From positions 175,102-239,101 of the forward strand of contig FZQZ01000003.1 in NCBI GenBank assembly GCA_900199555.1: DNA of 64,000 nucleotides, read 5' to 3'. This DNA is from Prevotellaceae bacterium MN60. Its GTDB lineage: Bacteria > Bacteroidota > Bacteroidia > Bacteroidales > Bacteroidaceae. Within the stretch, counting starts at the first letter, position 1. Every line of letters starts with the position of its first letter. The notes under the pieces are model-generated. The model saw nothing but the letters and a program-made list of their open reading frames with translations, was not told the DNA's origin and ran no database searches. Positions 34,930 through 41,902 of the stretch are shown here, one piece after another. The translations under genes were made by a program, and so were the position numbers.

Positions 34930-34949
34930 CTTTGACCTGAAGGTCAAAG
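34930..34949. repeat. 20-bp palindrome shared with radical SAM insert
   Basis: CTTTGACCTGAAGGTCAAAG, the reverse complement of the sequence at 15792-15811. It lies 43 bp after the stop of the 34042 gene. It can form a 9-bp stem and may terminate that transcript weakly. The 511-bp gap 34888-35398 further holds the 22-bp array, promoter and leader of unit 2. Confidence 0.7.
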
Positions 34950-35024
34950 TGTGGCGTTGCATTCGTCTTTTTCGTGTACTTTCGGAATAAAAAAAACAAA
35001 GCTATTTTCGGAATCAACGAGAAT

Positions 35025-35134
35025 AGTGCCACTTTAGCATCGAAAAAGTGCCACTATTGCAAGGCAAAACAAACTATATTGATGCCCAAAACAGGCACTT
35101 TCCCAGTGCTAAAGTGGCTCCGTTCCGACACTAC
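35025..35134. repeat. Degenerate 22-bp periodic array
   Basis: Five 22-bp units; the first two start AGTGCCACT, the others are diverged but keep the A/C-rich ends. GCCACTTTAGCA (35028-35039) is the reverse complement of TGCTAAAGTGGC (35107-35118). It lies upstream of the unit 2 promoter. Confidence 0.55.
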
Positions 35135-35211
35135 TAAAGTTCTATTCTTTTTCTTTACTCTTCGGAGTGCAAATAGTTGGTGAAAAATTTGGATTTCGCT
35201 TAAAAATTTTG

Positions 35212-35219
35212 TACCTTTG
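35212..35219 (+). promoter_or_regulatory. TTTG-N20-TAnnTTTG promoter of unit 2
   Basis: TACCTTTG with TTTG (35188-35191) 20 bp upstream; the -33 to -7 sequence TTTGGATTTCGCTTAAAA... is close to that of unit 3. Confidence 0.75.
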
Positions 35220-35223
35220 CAGT

Positions 35224-35398
35224 CTAATGAGAAAGAACAAGAAAAATATGAAAACTAAGTGCGACACTGCGACGCGACAAAGCCAAATTTCTGAAACCCC
35301 TCGCGTACCGCGCGCATGTACGCAGTACGCATAGACTTTAAAATTCATCTGTCGCACTGTCGCACTGTCGCAAATAACACAAACAAAACCACACCGCC
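35224..35398 (+). ncRNA. Conserved-core hairpin leader, copy 2
   Basis: Left arm GCGACACTGCGACGCGACA (35261-35279) is complementary, with small bulges, to the right arm at 35350-35371 made of TGTCGCAC octamers. Core 35296-35335 differs from copy 1 at one base. Arms share no sequence with copies 1 or 3. Leader ends at the 35399 ATG. Confidence 0.6.
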
Positions 35399-36085
35399 AT
35401 GAATAGAACAAAATTCACTCTAATTCTTATTATCGTCGTAACAACCATCATCACATGCATAAACCCAATTTATCCGCATGAACAGTTCTTACAACATGCA
35501 GGAACAGTACTTCTACTGACTCCATTATTGTTGGATACATGGAAGAACCACATACCGATGCCTGCATTTGTCGGACTTGTGTTATTTACATTGCTCCACG
35601 TGATAGGTGCCCGTTATATCTACTCTTACGTCCCCTATAAGGACTGGTGCACAGCATTAGGAATCGTAGATGCAGACTTTTTCCAAGATCCACGCAACCA
35701 CTACGACCGACTTGTACATTTCTCCTTTGGTCTTATGCTATTTCCATATTTCCTTCACCTTTGTAAGAATATGCTCCAGCAAAAGCCTGTGACCGCATTG
35801 TTTATGACTTGGATGATGATACAAACTGGTAGCATGATCTACGAATTATTTGAGTGGGCACTTACCATTATCATGACCTCTGAAGAGGCCGACTATTATA
35901 ACGGCCAGCAGGGTGACATGTGGGACGCACAAAAGGATATGGCCTTAGCGATGTTGGGCTCAACAATTATCATGATATACTATTTCGGCAAATACGTATT
36001 AGAACAAAAAAAGGAACAGGGAATCACCGACTCACCAGTAAATACTTCGAAAATTACACGTAAATACGACTCTACTCCAAATTAG
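35399..36085 (+). CDS. DUF2238 (YjdF-like) membrane protein
   Basis: A 228-residue inner-membrane protein with six or so helices. The motif NHYDRLVHFSFGLMLFPYF and later IYELFEWAL and NGQQGDMWDAQKDMALAMLGS are characteristic of the DUF2238/YjdF family. Function unknown. Second of the three units with the repeated promoter-leader. The stop codon overlaps the first unit of the array at 36082-36212. Confidence 0.88.
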   Translation: MNRTKFTLILIIVVTTIITCINPIYPHEQFLQHAGTVLLLTPLLLDTWKNHIPMPAFVGLVLFTLLHVIGARYIYSYVPYKDWCTALGIVDADFFQDPRNHYDRLVHFSFGLMLFPYFLHLCKNMLQQKPVTALFMTWMMIQTGSMIYELFEWALTIIMTSEEADYYNGQQGDMWDAQKDMALAMLGSTIIMIYYFGKYVLEQKKEQGITDSPVNTSKITRKYDSTPN

Positions 36086-36212
36086 CTACATTCAGCTCCG
36101 AATACAGCTATTTCGAGGCGCAATACAATAACTATTGAGGTACGAAAGTAACTGATTGGGCGCTGAGTGTAGCTAATTCAGCACTGAATACAGCTAATTC
36201 AGAGCCCCTGAA
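36082..36212. repeat. 21-bp periodic palindrome array B
   Basis: Six units of 20-24 bp with the same consensus as array A at 16035-16160 (AGCTnATTCAGCnCTGAA). It starts within the DUF2238 stop codon and ends 53 bp before the unit 3 promoter box. It accounts for the first part of the 367-bp gap 36086-36452. Confidence 0.8.
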
Positions 36213-36264
36213 TTTAGTATGGCAAATAATTGACAAAAAGTTTGGATTTTATAAGAAAATTTTG

Positions 36265-36272
36265 TACCTTTG
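36265..36272 (+). promoter_or_regulatory. TTTG-N20-TAnnTTTG promoter of unit 3
   Basis: TACCTTTG with TTTG (36241-36244) 20 bp upstream. Confidence 0.75.
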
Positions 36273-36276
36273 CATC

Positions 36277-36452
36277 AGAATAAGATAAAAGAGAAAAAAC
36301 AACATAAAAACGAATGGCATTATGGCATTAGTGGTATCAAAAACATAAAACCCCTCGCGTACCGCACGCATATACGCGGTACGCGTAGACTTTAGAAAAA
36401 CTAATGCCATTAACACCATAATGCCACTAAATAACACAAAAGAAAAACAGAC
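36277..36452 (+). ncRNA. Conserved-core hairpin leader, copy 3
   Basis: Left arm TGGCATTATGG-CATTAG (36315-36331) pairs with CTAATG (36401-36406) and CCATAATGCCA (36416-36426), with an internal loop on the right. Core 36350-36389 has three changes relative to copy 1, one of which (A to G at 36379) completes a perfect 10-bp CGCGTACCGC/GCGGTACGCG stem. Confidence 0.6.
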
Positions 36453-36746
36453 ATGTATGACTTTGGAGATTTTAAAAGAGACGCAAAAGATAGCGACTGG
36501 CTAATGCTGCTTCTATATGGTTTCTACCATATTCAGCTAATTCTTGTATTGGCGAATAATCGGCTATTTAGGACATTCTTCATTCCTAACATTATCTTCC
36601 TTATTCTGTTAGCTATTTTCTTCTACAAAAGGAAGAAAGAAAAGAAACGAACACTCTACTTCTATTATGGATTCGCCATCGTTACGGTAATCATTTACAC
36701 CTTATTGGAGTACTGGGGATTATCAATCTTTGAGAATCTTCCATGA
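36453..36746 (+). CDS. Small membrane protein, unknown function
   Basis: A 97-residue protein with a polar N-terminus (MYDFGDFKRDAKDSDW) and three hydrophobic segments (LMLLLYGFYHIQLILVLA, IPNIIFLILLAIFFY and YGFAIVTVIIYTLLEYWG) separated by a very basic KRKKEKKR loop. No family recognised. Third and last of the units with the conserved-core leader. Real by promoter, leader and length, but not confirmed by homology. Confidence 0.7.
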   Translation: MYDFGDFKRDAKDSDWLMLLLYGFYHIQLILVLANNRLFRTFFIPNIIFLILLAIFFYKRKKEKKRTLYFYYGFAIVTVIIYTLLEYWGLSIFENLP

Positions 36747-36816
36747 TCACGTGTAAACCAGCTTATAAAAAGTATGGAAAAACCTTAATTCTCTTGGCTT
36801 TTTGCTCGCTTATTCG

Positions 36817-36824
36817 TACCTTTG
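36817..36824 (+). promoter_or_regulatory. TAnnTTTG promoter box for small lipoprotein
   Basis: TACCTTTG followed by CA, ending 10 bp before the ATG at 36835; upstream in-frame codons are excluded. Confidence 0.65.
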
Positions 36825-36834
36825 CACCTCGATT

Positions 36835-37131
36835 ATGAAGAAATATATTGTGATAATGGCAGTAGTGGCAGGACTGACAGCCTGCGACAACGGACGCCAA
36901 CAGAAAATGGAAGAGTTCCGCCAGAAAGTACGCACACAATTTCTGGAGGAGAAACTGGAAAAGGCTCAGCAGGAGTTGGCACATACCGACAGCATGCTGC
37001 AAGCAAGAGAGGCCAGCAAGGATAGCATCAATGCACCCAAACGTAGTTACAAAGACTCTTTAGAAATGGCTGCCGACGTACAGGGAGCACAGATTCGATA
37101 TATCCATAAGAAGCAGAAAGAGATGCAATAA
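36835..37131 (+). CDS. Small coiled-coil lipoprotein, unknown function
   Basis: A 98-residue protein. MKKYIVIMAVVAGLTAC is a lipoprotein signal (Cys 17). The mature part is almost entirely charged and helical (EEFRQKVRTQFLEEKLEKAQQELAHTDSMLQ), a probable coiled coil in the periplasm. No family named. It precedes the DUF1599 gene, which has its own promoter. Confidence 0.8.
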   Translation: MKKYIVIMAVVAGLTACDNGRQQKMEEFRQKVRTQFLEEKLEKAQQELAHTDSMLQAREASKDSINAPKRSYKDSLEMAADVQGAQIRYIHKKQKEMQ

Positions 37132-37155
37132 TTTGGTCAATTCAATAGAATTGAT

Positions 37156-37163
37156 TACCTTTG
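37156..37163 (+). promoter_or_regulatory. TAnnTTTG promoter box for DUF1599 gene
   Basis: TACCTTTG followed by CA, 8 bp before the ATG at 37172; a near-leaderless mRNA is implied. Confidence 0.65.
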
Positions 37164-37171
37164 CAGAGATT

Positions 37172-37723
37172 ATGGCTAATAACGAAAAGACAAATAAAGA
37201 GTTTGAACAGACGCTGAAAGAATGTCGCACACTGTTCGAGAAGAAGCTCCATGACTATGGCGCTTCTTGGCGTATATTGCGCCCACAGTCGCTGACCGAC
37301 CAGTTATTTATCAAGGCTAAGCGCATACGCTCGCTGGAGATTAAGAAAGAATCGCTGGTGGGCGAAGGCATCCGCCCTGAGTTTATTGCACTCATCAACT
37401 ACGGCATCGTAGGTCTGATACAAATCTACCACGGTTTTAGCGACACGGTAGATATCACCAACGAAGAGGCCATGAAGCTATACGACAAGTATGCCACAGA
37501 GGCACTGGAGCTGATGAAGCGCAAGAACCACGACTACGACGAGGCGTGGCGCGGCATGCGCGTAAGCTCGTATACAGACTTCATTCTGACCAAGATAGAG
37601 CGCATTAAGGAGATAGAAAACCTAGGTGGCGACACGCTCGTGAGCGAGGGTATCGACTCTAACTACATGGACATCATCAACTATGCCGTGTTTGGAGCGA
37701 TCAAAACGCAAAACGCCGAGTAA
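37172..37723 (+). CDS. DUF1599 domain protein
   Basis: A 183-residue cytoplasmic protein with two related halves: LFEKKLHDYGASWRILRP at residues about 20-37 and LMKRKNHDYDEAWRGMRVSSYTDF at about 112-135, each followed by KxKRIRSLE/KIERIKEIE and ending with INYGIVG/INYAVFG. This internal duplication is typical of DUF1599 (nucleotide-related fold, function unknown). The start is fixed by the promoter box; an earlier frame opening would overlap it. Conserved neighbour of the DoxX-tpiA genes in Bacteroidota. Confidence 0.9.
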   Translation: MANNEKTNKEFEQTLKECRTLFEKKLHDYGASWRILRPQSLTDQLFIKAKRIRSLEIKKESLVGEGIRPEFIALINYGIVGLIQIYHGFSDTVDITNEEAMKLYDKYATEALELMKRKNHDYDEAWRGMRVSSYTDFILTKIERIKEIENLGGDTLVSEGIDSNYMDIINYAVFGAIKTQNAE

Positions 37724-37770
37724 GGCGCTTTGCTAGTGAACAGTGAATAGATAACAGTGATTAGTGATTA

Positions 37771-39705
37771 GTGAGAAAGGTCGTAGTAAATATTGCACGA
37801 ATCATACTGGCGGTGGTCTTGATATTCTCAGGATTTGTCAAGGCTGTAGATCCGCTGGGCACGCAGTATAAGCTGATAGACTATCTCACTGCGATGCACC
37901 TGCAGGCACTGACGCCTGACTTTCTGACACTGGGAGCATCGGTCATTCTCTCGGCAGTAGAGTTTGGACTAGGTATCTGTCTGCTGTTTGCCATCCGCAG
38001 AAGGACCACAACAATCCTGACACTGCTGATGATGGCAGTGATGACGCCCCTGACACTATGGTTGGCAATAGCCAATCCCGTGAGCGACTGCGGATGTTTT
38101 GGCGATGCACTAGTGCTTACCAACTGGCAGACCTTTGGGAAGAACATCGTGCTACTGCTCTTAGCCTACACGGTATGGAAATGGCCCTTCGACATGGCTC
38201 GCCTGATATCGGTATCCAACCAGTGGATAGTAGTCAACTACTCGGCGCTGTTCATCCTTGCCGTATCAGGATGGTCGCTCTACGACCTACCCTACTTCGA
38301 CTTCCGTCCCTACCACATCGGGACAGACCTGAGAAAAGGATGGAACGAGATGATGGAGGGCAACGAATCGCCCTATGCAGAGTTCTTCTTGCAACGCGCA
38401 GAAGACGGTGAGGACATCACAGACTCGCTACTGAACAGCAAGGGTTACACCTTCCTACTGATAGCGCCTCATCTGGAGAATGCAGACGACAGTCAGCTGG
38501 ACCTCATCAACCAGATGTACGAATATGCGGAGGATAACGAATATCCGTTCTATGGCGTGACAGCTAGTGGAGAGAAAGAGATGGAACGCTGGAGAGACAG
38601 GACAGGAGCTGAATATCCTTTCTGCCAGACAGACGACATCACACTGAAAACCATCATCCGCAGCAATCCAGGACTGCTGCTACTGAAAGATGGTGTCATC
38701 ATACGCAAGTGGAGCCACAACCGCATCCCCGACGAGTATGCACTGACAGACCGCCTGGAGAAACTGGAGATAGGACAGATGCCTATCGACTCGATGCCAC
38801 GCAAGATACTGGCCATCATCCTATGGTACGTACTGCCACTGGTATTGCTCGCCATCGCAGACCGCCTGTGGGCTTGGTCAAAGTGGGTGAAAGAGAAAGA
38901 ACAATCAAACAAGATATATCAACTTTTAAAAAAGAAAACAAAAATGAGAAAGAAAATCGTAGCAGGCAACTGGAAAATGAACCTGAACCTGCAAGAGGGA
39001 GTGGCTCTGGCCAAGGAACTGAATGACGCACTGAAGGCTGACAAGCCCAACTGCGACGTTGTTATCTGCACACCATTTATCCACCTGGCTTCTGTAGCCA
39101 ACGAGCTGGATCAGAACATCATCGGTCTGGGTGCTGAGAACTGCGCTGATAAGGAAAAGGGTGCTTTCACCGGTGAGGTAAGCGCTGAGATGGTAAAGAG
39201 CACAGGTGCTCAGTATGTTATCCTCGGCCACTCTGAGCGTCGTGAGTACTACAAGGAGACTCCTGAAATCCTGAAGGAGAAGGTACTGCTGGCTCTGAAG
39301 AACGGTCTGAAGGTTATCTTCTGCATCGGTGAGTCACTGGCTGAGCGCGAGGCTAACAAGCAGAACGAGGTAGTAAAGGCTGAGCTCGAGGGTTCTGTAT
39401 TCAACCTCTCTGAGGAAGACTTCCGCAAGATTATCATCGCCTACGAGCCAATCTGGGCTATCGGTACTGGTAAGACCGCTACTGCTGAGCAGGCTGAAGA
39501 GATTCACGCTTACATCCGCTCTATCGTAGCTGAGAAGTACGGTCAGGCTGTTGCTGAGGATACCAGCATCCTGTATGGTGGTTCTTGCAAGGCTTCTAAC
39601 GCTCCTGAGCTATTTGCTAAGGCAGACATCGACGGTGGCCTCATCGGCGGTGCTTCACTGAAGTGCGCTGACTTCAAGGGTATCATCGACGCTTGGAAGA
39701 AGTAA
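37771..39705 (+). CDS. DoxX/MauE-like membrane protein (BT_3928 family) fused in frame to triosephosphate isomerase
   Basis: One open frame of 644 codons. Residues 1-390 are a membrane protein: four helices with [15 protein letters not shown] and [22 protein letters not shown] (the CGCFG motif of MauE/DoxX redox-associated proteins), a thioredoxin-like soluble part and a last helix near 350-368. Then, without any stop codon, residues 392-644 are complete TpiA. In relatives these are adjacent separate genes. Either a true fusion exists or TpiA is made from its own ATG at 38944. Start codon is GTG at 37771, inside a GTGATTA repeat, so the exact start is uncertain. Confidence 0.8.
   Translation: MRKVVVNIARIILAVVLIFSGFVKAVDPLGTQYKLIDYLTAMHLQALTPDFLTLGASVILSAVEFGLGICLLFAIRRRTTTILTLLMMAVMTPLTLWLAIANPVSDCGCFGDALVLTNWQTFGKNIVLLLLAYTVWKWPFDMARLISVSNQWIVVNYSALFILAVSGWSLYDLPYFDFRPYHIGTDLRKGWNEMMEGNESPYAEFFLQRAEDGEDITDSLLNSKGYTFLLIAPHLENADDSQLDLINQMYEYAEDNEYPFYGVTASGEKEMERWRDRTGAEYPFCQTDDITLKTIIRSNPGLLLLKDGVIIRKWSHNRIPDEYALTDRLEKLEIGQMPIDSMPRKILAIILWYVLPLVLLAIADRLWAWSKWVKEKEQSNKIYQLLKKKTKMRKKIVAGNWKMNLNLQEGVALAKELNDALKADKPNCDVVICTPFIHLASVANELDQNIIGLGAENCADKEKGAFTGEVSAEMVKSTGAQYVILGHSERREYYKETPEILKEKVLLALKNGLKVIFCIGESLAEREANKQNEVVKAELEGSVFNLSEEDFRKIIIAYEPIWAIGTGKTATAEQAEEIHAYIRSIVAEKYGQAVAEDTSILYGGSCKASNAPELFAKADIDGGLIGGASLKCADFKGIIDAWKK
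38944..39705 (+). CDS. tpiA: Triosephosphate isomerase (internal start within the fused frame)
   Basis: A 253-residue TIM barrel starting [13 protein letters not shown] with the substrate lysine, [11 protein letters not shown] with the catalytic histidine, [14 protein letters not shown] with the catalytic glutamate and [10 protein letters not shown] for phosphate binding. It interconverts dihydroxyacetone phosphate and glyceraldehyde 3-phosphate. Codon choice changes sharply here towards highly expressed codons (GCT, GGT, AAG, CTG), which supports independent, strong translation from this ATG. Confidence 0.93.
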   Translation: MRKKIVAGNWKMNLNLQEGVALAKELNDALKADKPNCDVVICTPFIHLASVANELDQNIIGLGAENCADKEKGAFTGEVSAEMVKSTGAQYVILGHSERREYYKETPEILKEKVLLALKNGLKVIFCIGESLAEREANKQNEVVKAELEGSVFNLSEEDFRKIIIAYEPIWAIGTGKTATAEQAEEIHAYIRSIVAEKYGQAVAEDTSILYGGSCKASNAPELFAKADIDGGLIGGASLKCADFKGIIDAWKK

Positions 39706-39717
39706 TATAATTATTTA

Positions 39718-39833
39718 AAAGGTAAGAAAGTAAAGAAGTAAAATAAGGAGAAGCGTATGGAAACAAAACAGTATCAAATCATCAGAAAGGTATTGGTGCT
39801 TTTACCATTTTGCCTTTTTACTTTTTTACCTTT
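39718..39833. repeat. Inverted 8-bp-repeat arms around the SPOR gene start
   Basis: AAAGGTAAGAAAGTAAAG (from 39718) is pairable over 20 nt, allowing G-U, with CTTTTTACTTTTTTACC (from 39814). The ATG at 39757 lies in the loop, and the right arm encodes the signal-peptide core. Confidence 0.7.
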
Positions 39834-40404
39834 ATCTCTAACTGCTCAGACTTTCACCCAGCGACTGCAAAGGCAGCCTAGCGCTGGACAAGGTACGGTA
39901 ACCATTCACCAGAGCGACACAATCGACCAACTGGTAAATTCGACAGTGCTTACCGTGAAAGGAGCAACAACAACGACAAAGCCCAGCCAGCCTAGCAAAA
40001 CTAGTAACACAGGCCAGACCAGTCAGGCTAGCACCACTAGCCAAACGAGCAAGCCTAGCGCCACTAGCACTACCAGTCAGGCAAGCACCACCACCGACAC
40101 TGAGGTGCCAGAGCAGACGCAGAAGATGATTCGTGGTGGACATAAGATAACAGGCTATCGTGTGCAGGCTTTTGCAGGAGGCAACTCTCGCAAAGACCGC
40201 CAACAGGCCGAACAGATTCGCAACAGCATCAAGACCCACTACCCCAACGTGCCCGTATATGTACATTTCTACTCTCCACGTTGGATATGCCGTGTGGGCA
40301 ACTATCGCACCTACGAAGAGGCACACCAGATGCTTACCAGTTTGCGTAACCTGGGCTATACACAAGCCTCTATCGTAAAGGGCAAGATTACAGTAGCAGA
40401 CTAA
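39757..40404 (+). CDS. SPOR domain protein, exported
   Basis: A 215-residue protein with an N-terminal signal peptide ([18 protein letters not shown]), a low-complexity Ser/Thr/Gln linker at about 70-120, and a C-terminal SPOR domain ([24 protein letters not shown] ... [33 protein letters not shown]). SPOR domains bind peptidoglycan lacking stem peptides, often at the division septum. The linker is coded by 9-bp-spaced CTAG repeats. Its stop overlaps the folE start (TAATG). Confidence 0.9.
   Translation: METKQYQIIRKVLVLLPFCLFTFLPLSLTAQTFTQRLQRQPSAGQGTVTIHQSDTIDQLVNSTVLTVKGATTTTKPSQPSKTSNTGQTSQASTTSQTSKPSATSTTSQASTTTDTEVPEQTQKMIRGGHKITGYRVQAFAGGNSRKDRQQAEQIRNSIKTHYPNVPVYVHFYSPRWICRVGNYRTYEEAHQMLTSLRNLGYTQASIVKGKITVAD
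39991..40067 (+). repeat. CTAG 9-bp-register repeats in SPOR linker
   Basis: CTAG at 39992, 40001, 40028, 40037, 40055 and 40064, all separated by multiples of 9 bp, coding the T-S-Q/S-K-P linker. Confidence 0.8.
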
Positions 40405-40985
40405 TGTATCCAGAAAACGAAATATTCAGAGAAGGCCTCGACGATTTGGCCGGACACTACAAAGAGATTCTAACCTTGTTGGGCGAGGATCCCAGTCGCG
40501 AAGGTTTATTAAAAACACCTATGCGCGTGGCTAAAGCTATGCAGGTATTAACACGTGGCTATGAGATGGACGCTCACCAAGTATTGCGCGATGCACTCTT
40601 CAAGGAGGACTATAGCCAGATGGTGATAGTCAAGGACATCGACTTCTTCTCTCTTTGTGAACACCACATGCTCCCCTTCTACGGAAAGGTGCATGTAGCC
40701 TATATTCCGAATGGATACATCACAGGACTCTCTAAGATAGCTCGCGTGGTAGACATCTACAGTCACCGCCTACAGGTGCAAGAGCGCATGACACTGCAAA
40801 TCAAGGAGTGTATTCAAGAAACGCTCAAGCCCCTCGGTGTGATGGTGGTGGTAGAAGCACGCCACATGTGTATGCAGATGCGCGGCGTAGAAAAGCAGAA
40901 CAGCATCACTACCACCAGCGACTTCTGCGGAGCGTTTAATCAGGCTAAGACGCGTGAGGAGTTTATGAACCTCATCAATCGATAG
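40404..40985 (+). CDS. folE: GTP cyclohydrolase I
   Basis: A 193-residue enzyme making dihydroneopterin triphosphate from GTP, first step of tetrahydrofolate synthesis. [21 protein letters not shown] carries the zinc Cys and the catalytic His; [11 protein letters not shown] and [19 protein letters not shown] complete the family pattern, the latter with the second zinc Cys. The ATG overlaps the SPOR gene stop by one base, so the two are coupled. folK is elsewhere (10499). Confidence 0.96.
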   Translation: MYPENEIFREGLDDLAGHYKEILTLLGEDPSREGLLKTPMRVAKAMQVLTRGYEMDAHQVLRDALFKEDYSQMVIVKDIDFFSLCEHHMLPFYGKVHVAYIPNGYITGLSKIARVVDIYSHRLQVQERMTLQIKECIQETLKPLGVMVVVEARHMCMQMRGVEKQNSITTTSDFCGAFNQAKTREEFMNLINR

Positions 40986-41020
40986 CAATACCTACTAATA
41001 TAATAACTAATAACTAAACT

Positions 41021-41596
41021 ATGGAACAGTTCAACAGAGATCGGTACAAGAAGCAGTCACTGCTTCGTGAGTTTTCTAACAGTTGTGCTGGAAGACTGAT
41101 AATTTTCGCAGGCATTCTGCTGGTGCTCTATGTCGTTGCCCTTGCCACGATACCATCAAACGACAAGGTGATGACGGAGACCATGGACAACATCCACGAA
41201 TGCCTACAAGACAATGATAGCATTAAAGCCGACGAGCTTGACGAGACACTCAGCAACATCAGTCGTACACTGATGAATGCTGACACCACCTATACCAATC
41301 CGGAGATGTTGAAGATGTTCCACAAGTACAATCGCCTAGAAGTATATCGCCATCCAGGCTATAAGACGGTTCACGTCATCAACGGACTCTATCCACAAGG
41401 TCGACGCATCAGCATCGGTGTCTTTGGTTGCGTCATCTCCACCATTCATTATACCGACTTGGTACTGTCAACAGGTGCCGCACGTGGTGACTACGGTAAA
41501 TCATTAAGAGTTGCCCCAGAAGATACGCCCGAAATAGACCTGGGAGAGAATGCGAATGTGGAGCCCTACCACTATCAGGGTAATCCCGACTATTAA
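41021..41596 (+). CDS. Single-pass membrane protein, unknown function
   Basis: A 191-residue protein: cytoplasmic basic start, one helix at about 26-46 (LIIFAGILLVLYVVALATIP), then an extracytoplasmic domain with conserved-looking VHVINGLYPQGRRISIGVFGCVISTIHYTDLVLS. No family named with confidence. It follows folE by 35 bp on the same strand and ends before a strong terminator, so it may be the last gene of the SPOR-folE transcript. Confidence 0.75.
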   Translation: MEQFNRDRYKKQSLLREFSNSCAGRLIIFAGILLVLYVVALATIPSNDKVMTETMDNIHECLQDNDSIKADELDETLSNISRTLMNADTTYTNPEMLKMFHKYNRLEVYRHPGYKTVHVINGLYPQGRRISIGVFGCVISTIHYTDLVLSTGAARGDYGKSLRVAPEDTPEIDLGENANVEPYHYQGNPDY

Positions 41597-41620
41597 GAAA
41601 AAATTGAGAGAAAAAAAAAG

Positions 41621-41660
41621 AAAGGAGTTGAAACCTATTGGAATCAACTCCTTTTCTTTT
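41621..41660 (+). terminator. Terminator after the SPOR-folE run
   Basis: Perfect 11-bp stem AAAGGAGTTGA (41621-41631) with TCAACTCCTTT (41644-41654), followed by TCTTTT. Confidence 0.85.
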
Positions 41661-41662
41661 CG

Positions 41663-41735
41663 TCGGGATTACTGGACTCGAACCAGCGACCTCGCGCCCC
41701 CCAGACGTGTGCGCTACCAACTGCGCTAAATCCCG
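41663..41735 (-). tRNA. tRNA-Pro (anticodon GGG)
   Basis: A 73-nt cloverleaf on the minus strand: acceptor CGGGATT/AATCCCG with discriminator A, D arm GCGC-AGTTGGTA-GCGC, anticodon loop CTGGGGG (GGG at 34-36), T arm GCTGG-TTCGAGT-CCAGT. The anticodon stem has one A-C mismatch at 28-42 and one G-U pair. CCA is not encoded. A promoter box lies at 41759-41766. Confidence 0.9.
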
Positions 41736-41758
41736 ATCGTGCTCTTATTAAGCGGCTG

Positions 41759-41766
41759 CAAAGGTA
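41759..41766 (-). promoter_or_regulatory. TAnnTTTG promoter box for tRNA-Pro
   Basis: TACCTTTG on the minus strand followed by CA, 23 bp before the tRNA 5' end. Confidence 0.65.
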
Positions 41767-41861
41767 CGACGTTTTTTTGAATCCTGCAAATTTTCTATGC
41801 ACTTTTTGCCAAAAACATATATAATTATTGTTATTTCCTTGGCTAATCATCCAATAATTTG

Positions 41862-41869
41862 TACTTTTG
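41862..41869 (+). promoter_or_regulatory. TAnnTTTG promoter box for aroA
   Basis: TACTTTTG, 33 bp before the aroA ATG. Confidence 0.6.
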
Positions 41870-41902
41870 TAACGTTATAGTAGAAGAAGTAAACAAGAAA
41901 TA

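Noticed and set aside
36249..36437. Minus-strand ORF containing TRTAYMRAVREG, with similar frames at 33737-33988 and 35142-35411
   Set aside because: It lies wholly within the promoter-leader of the plus-strand gene, no minus promoter or consistent start is seen, and the flanks of the frame are not conserved. Kept only as an alternative in a finding.
33723..36746. Integron-type cassette array with attC sites
   Set aside because: The conserved part is the hairpin centre, not the R'/R'' ends, each gene has its own promoter, and no integrase is present.
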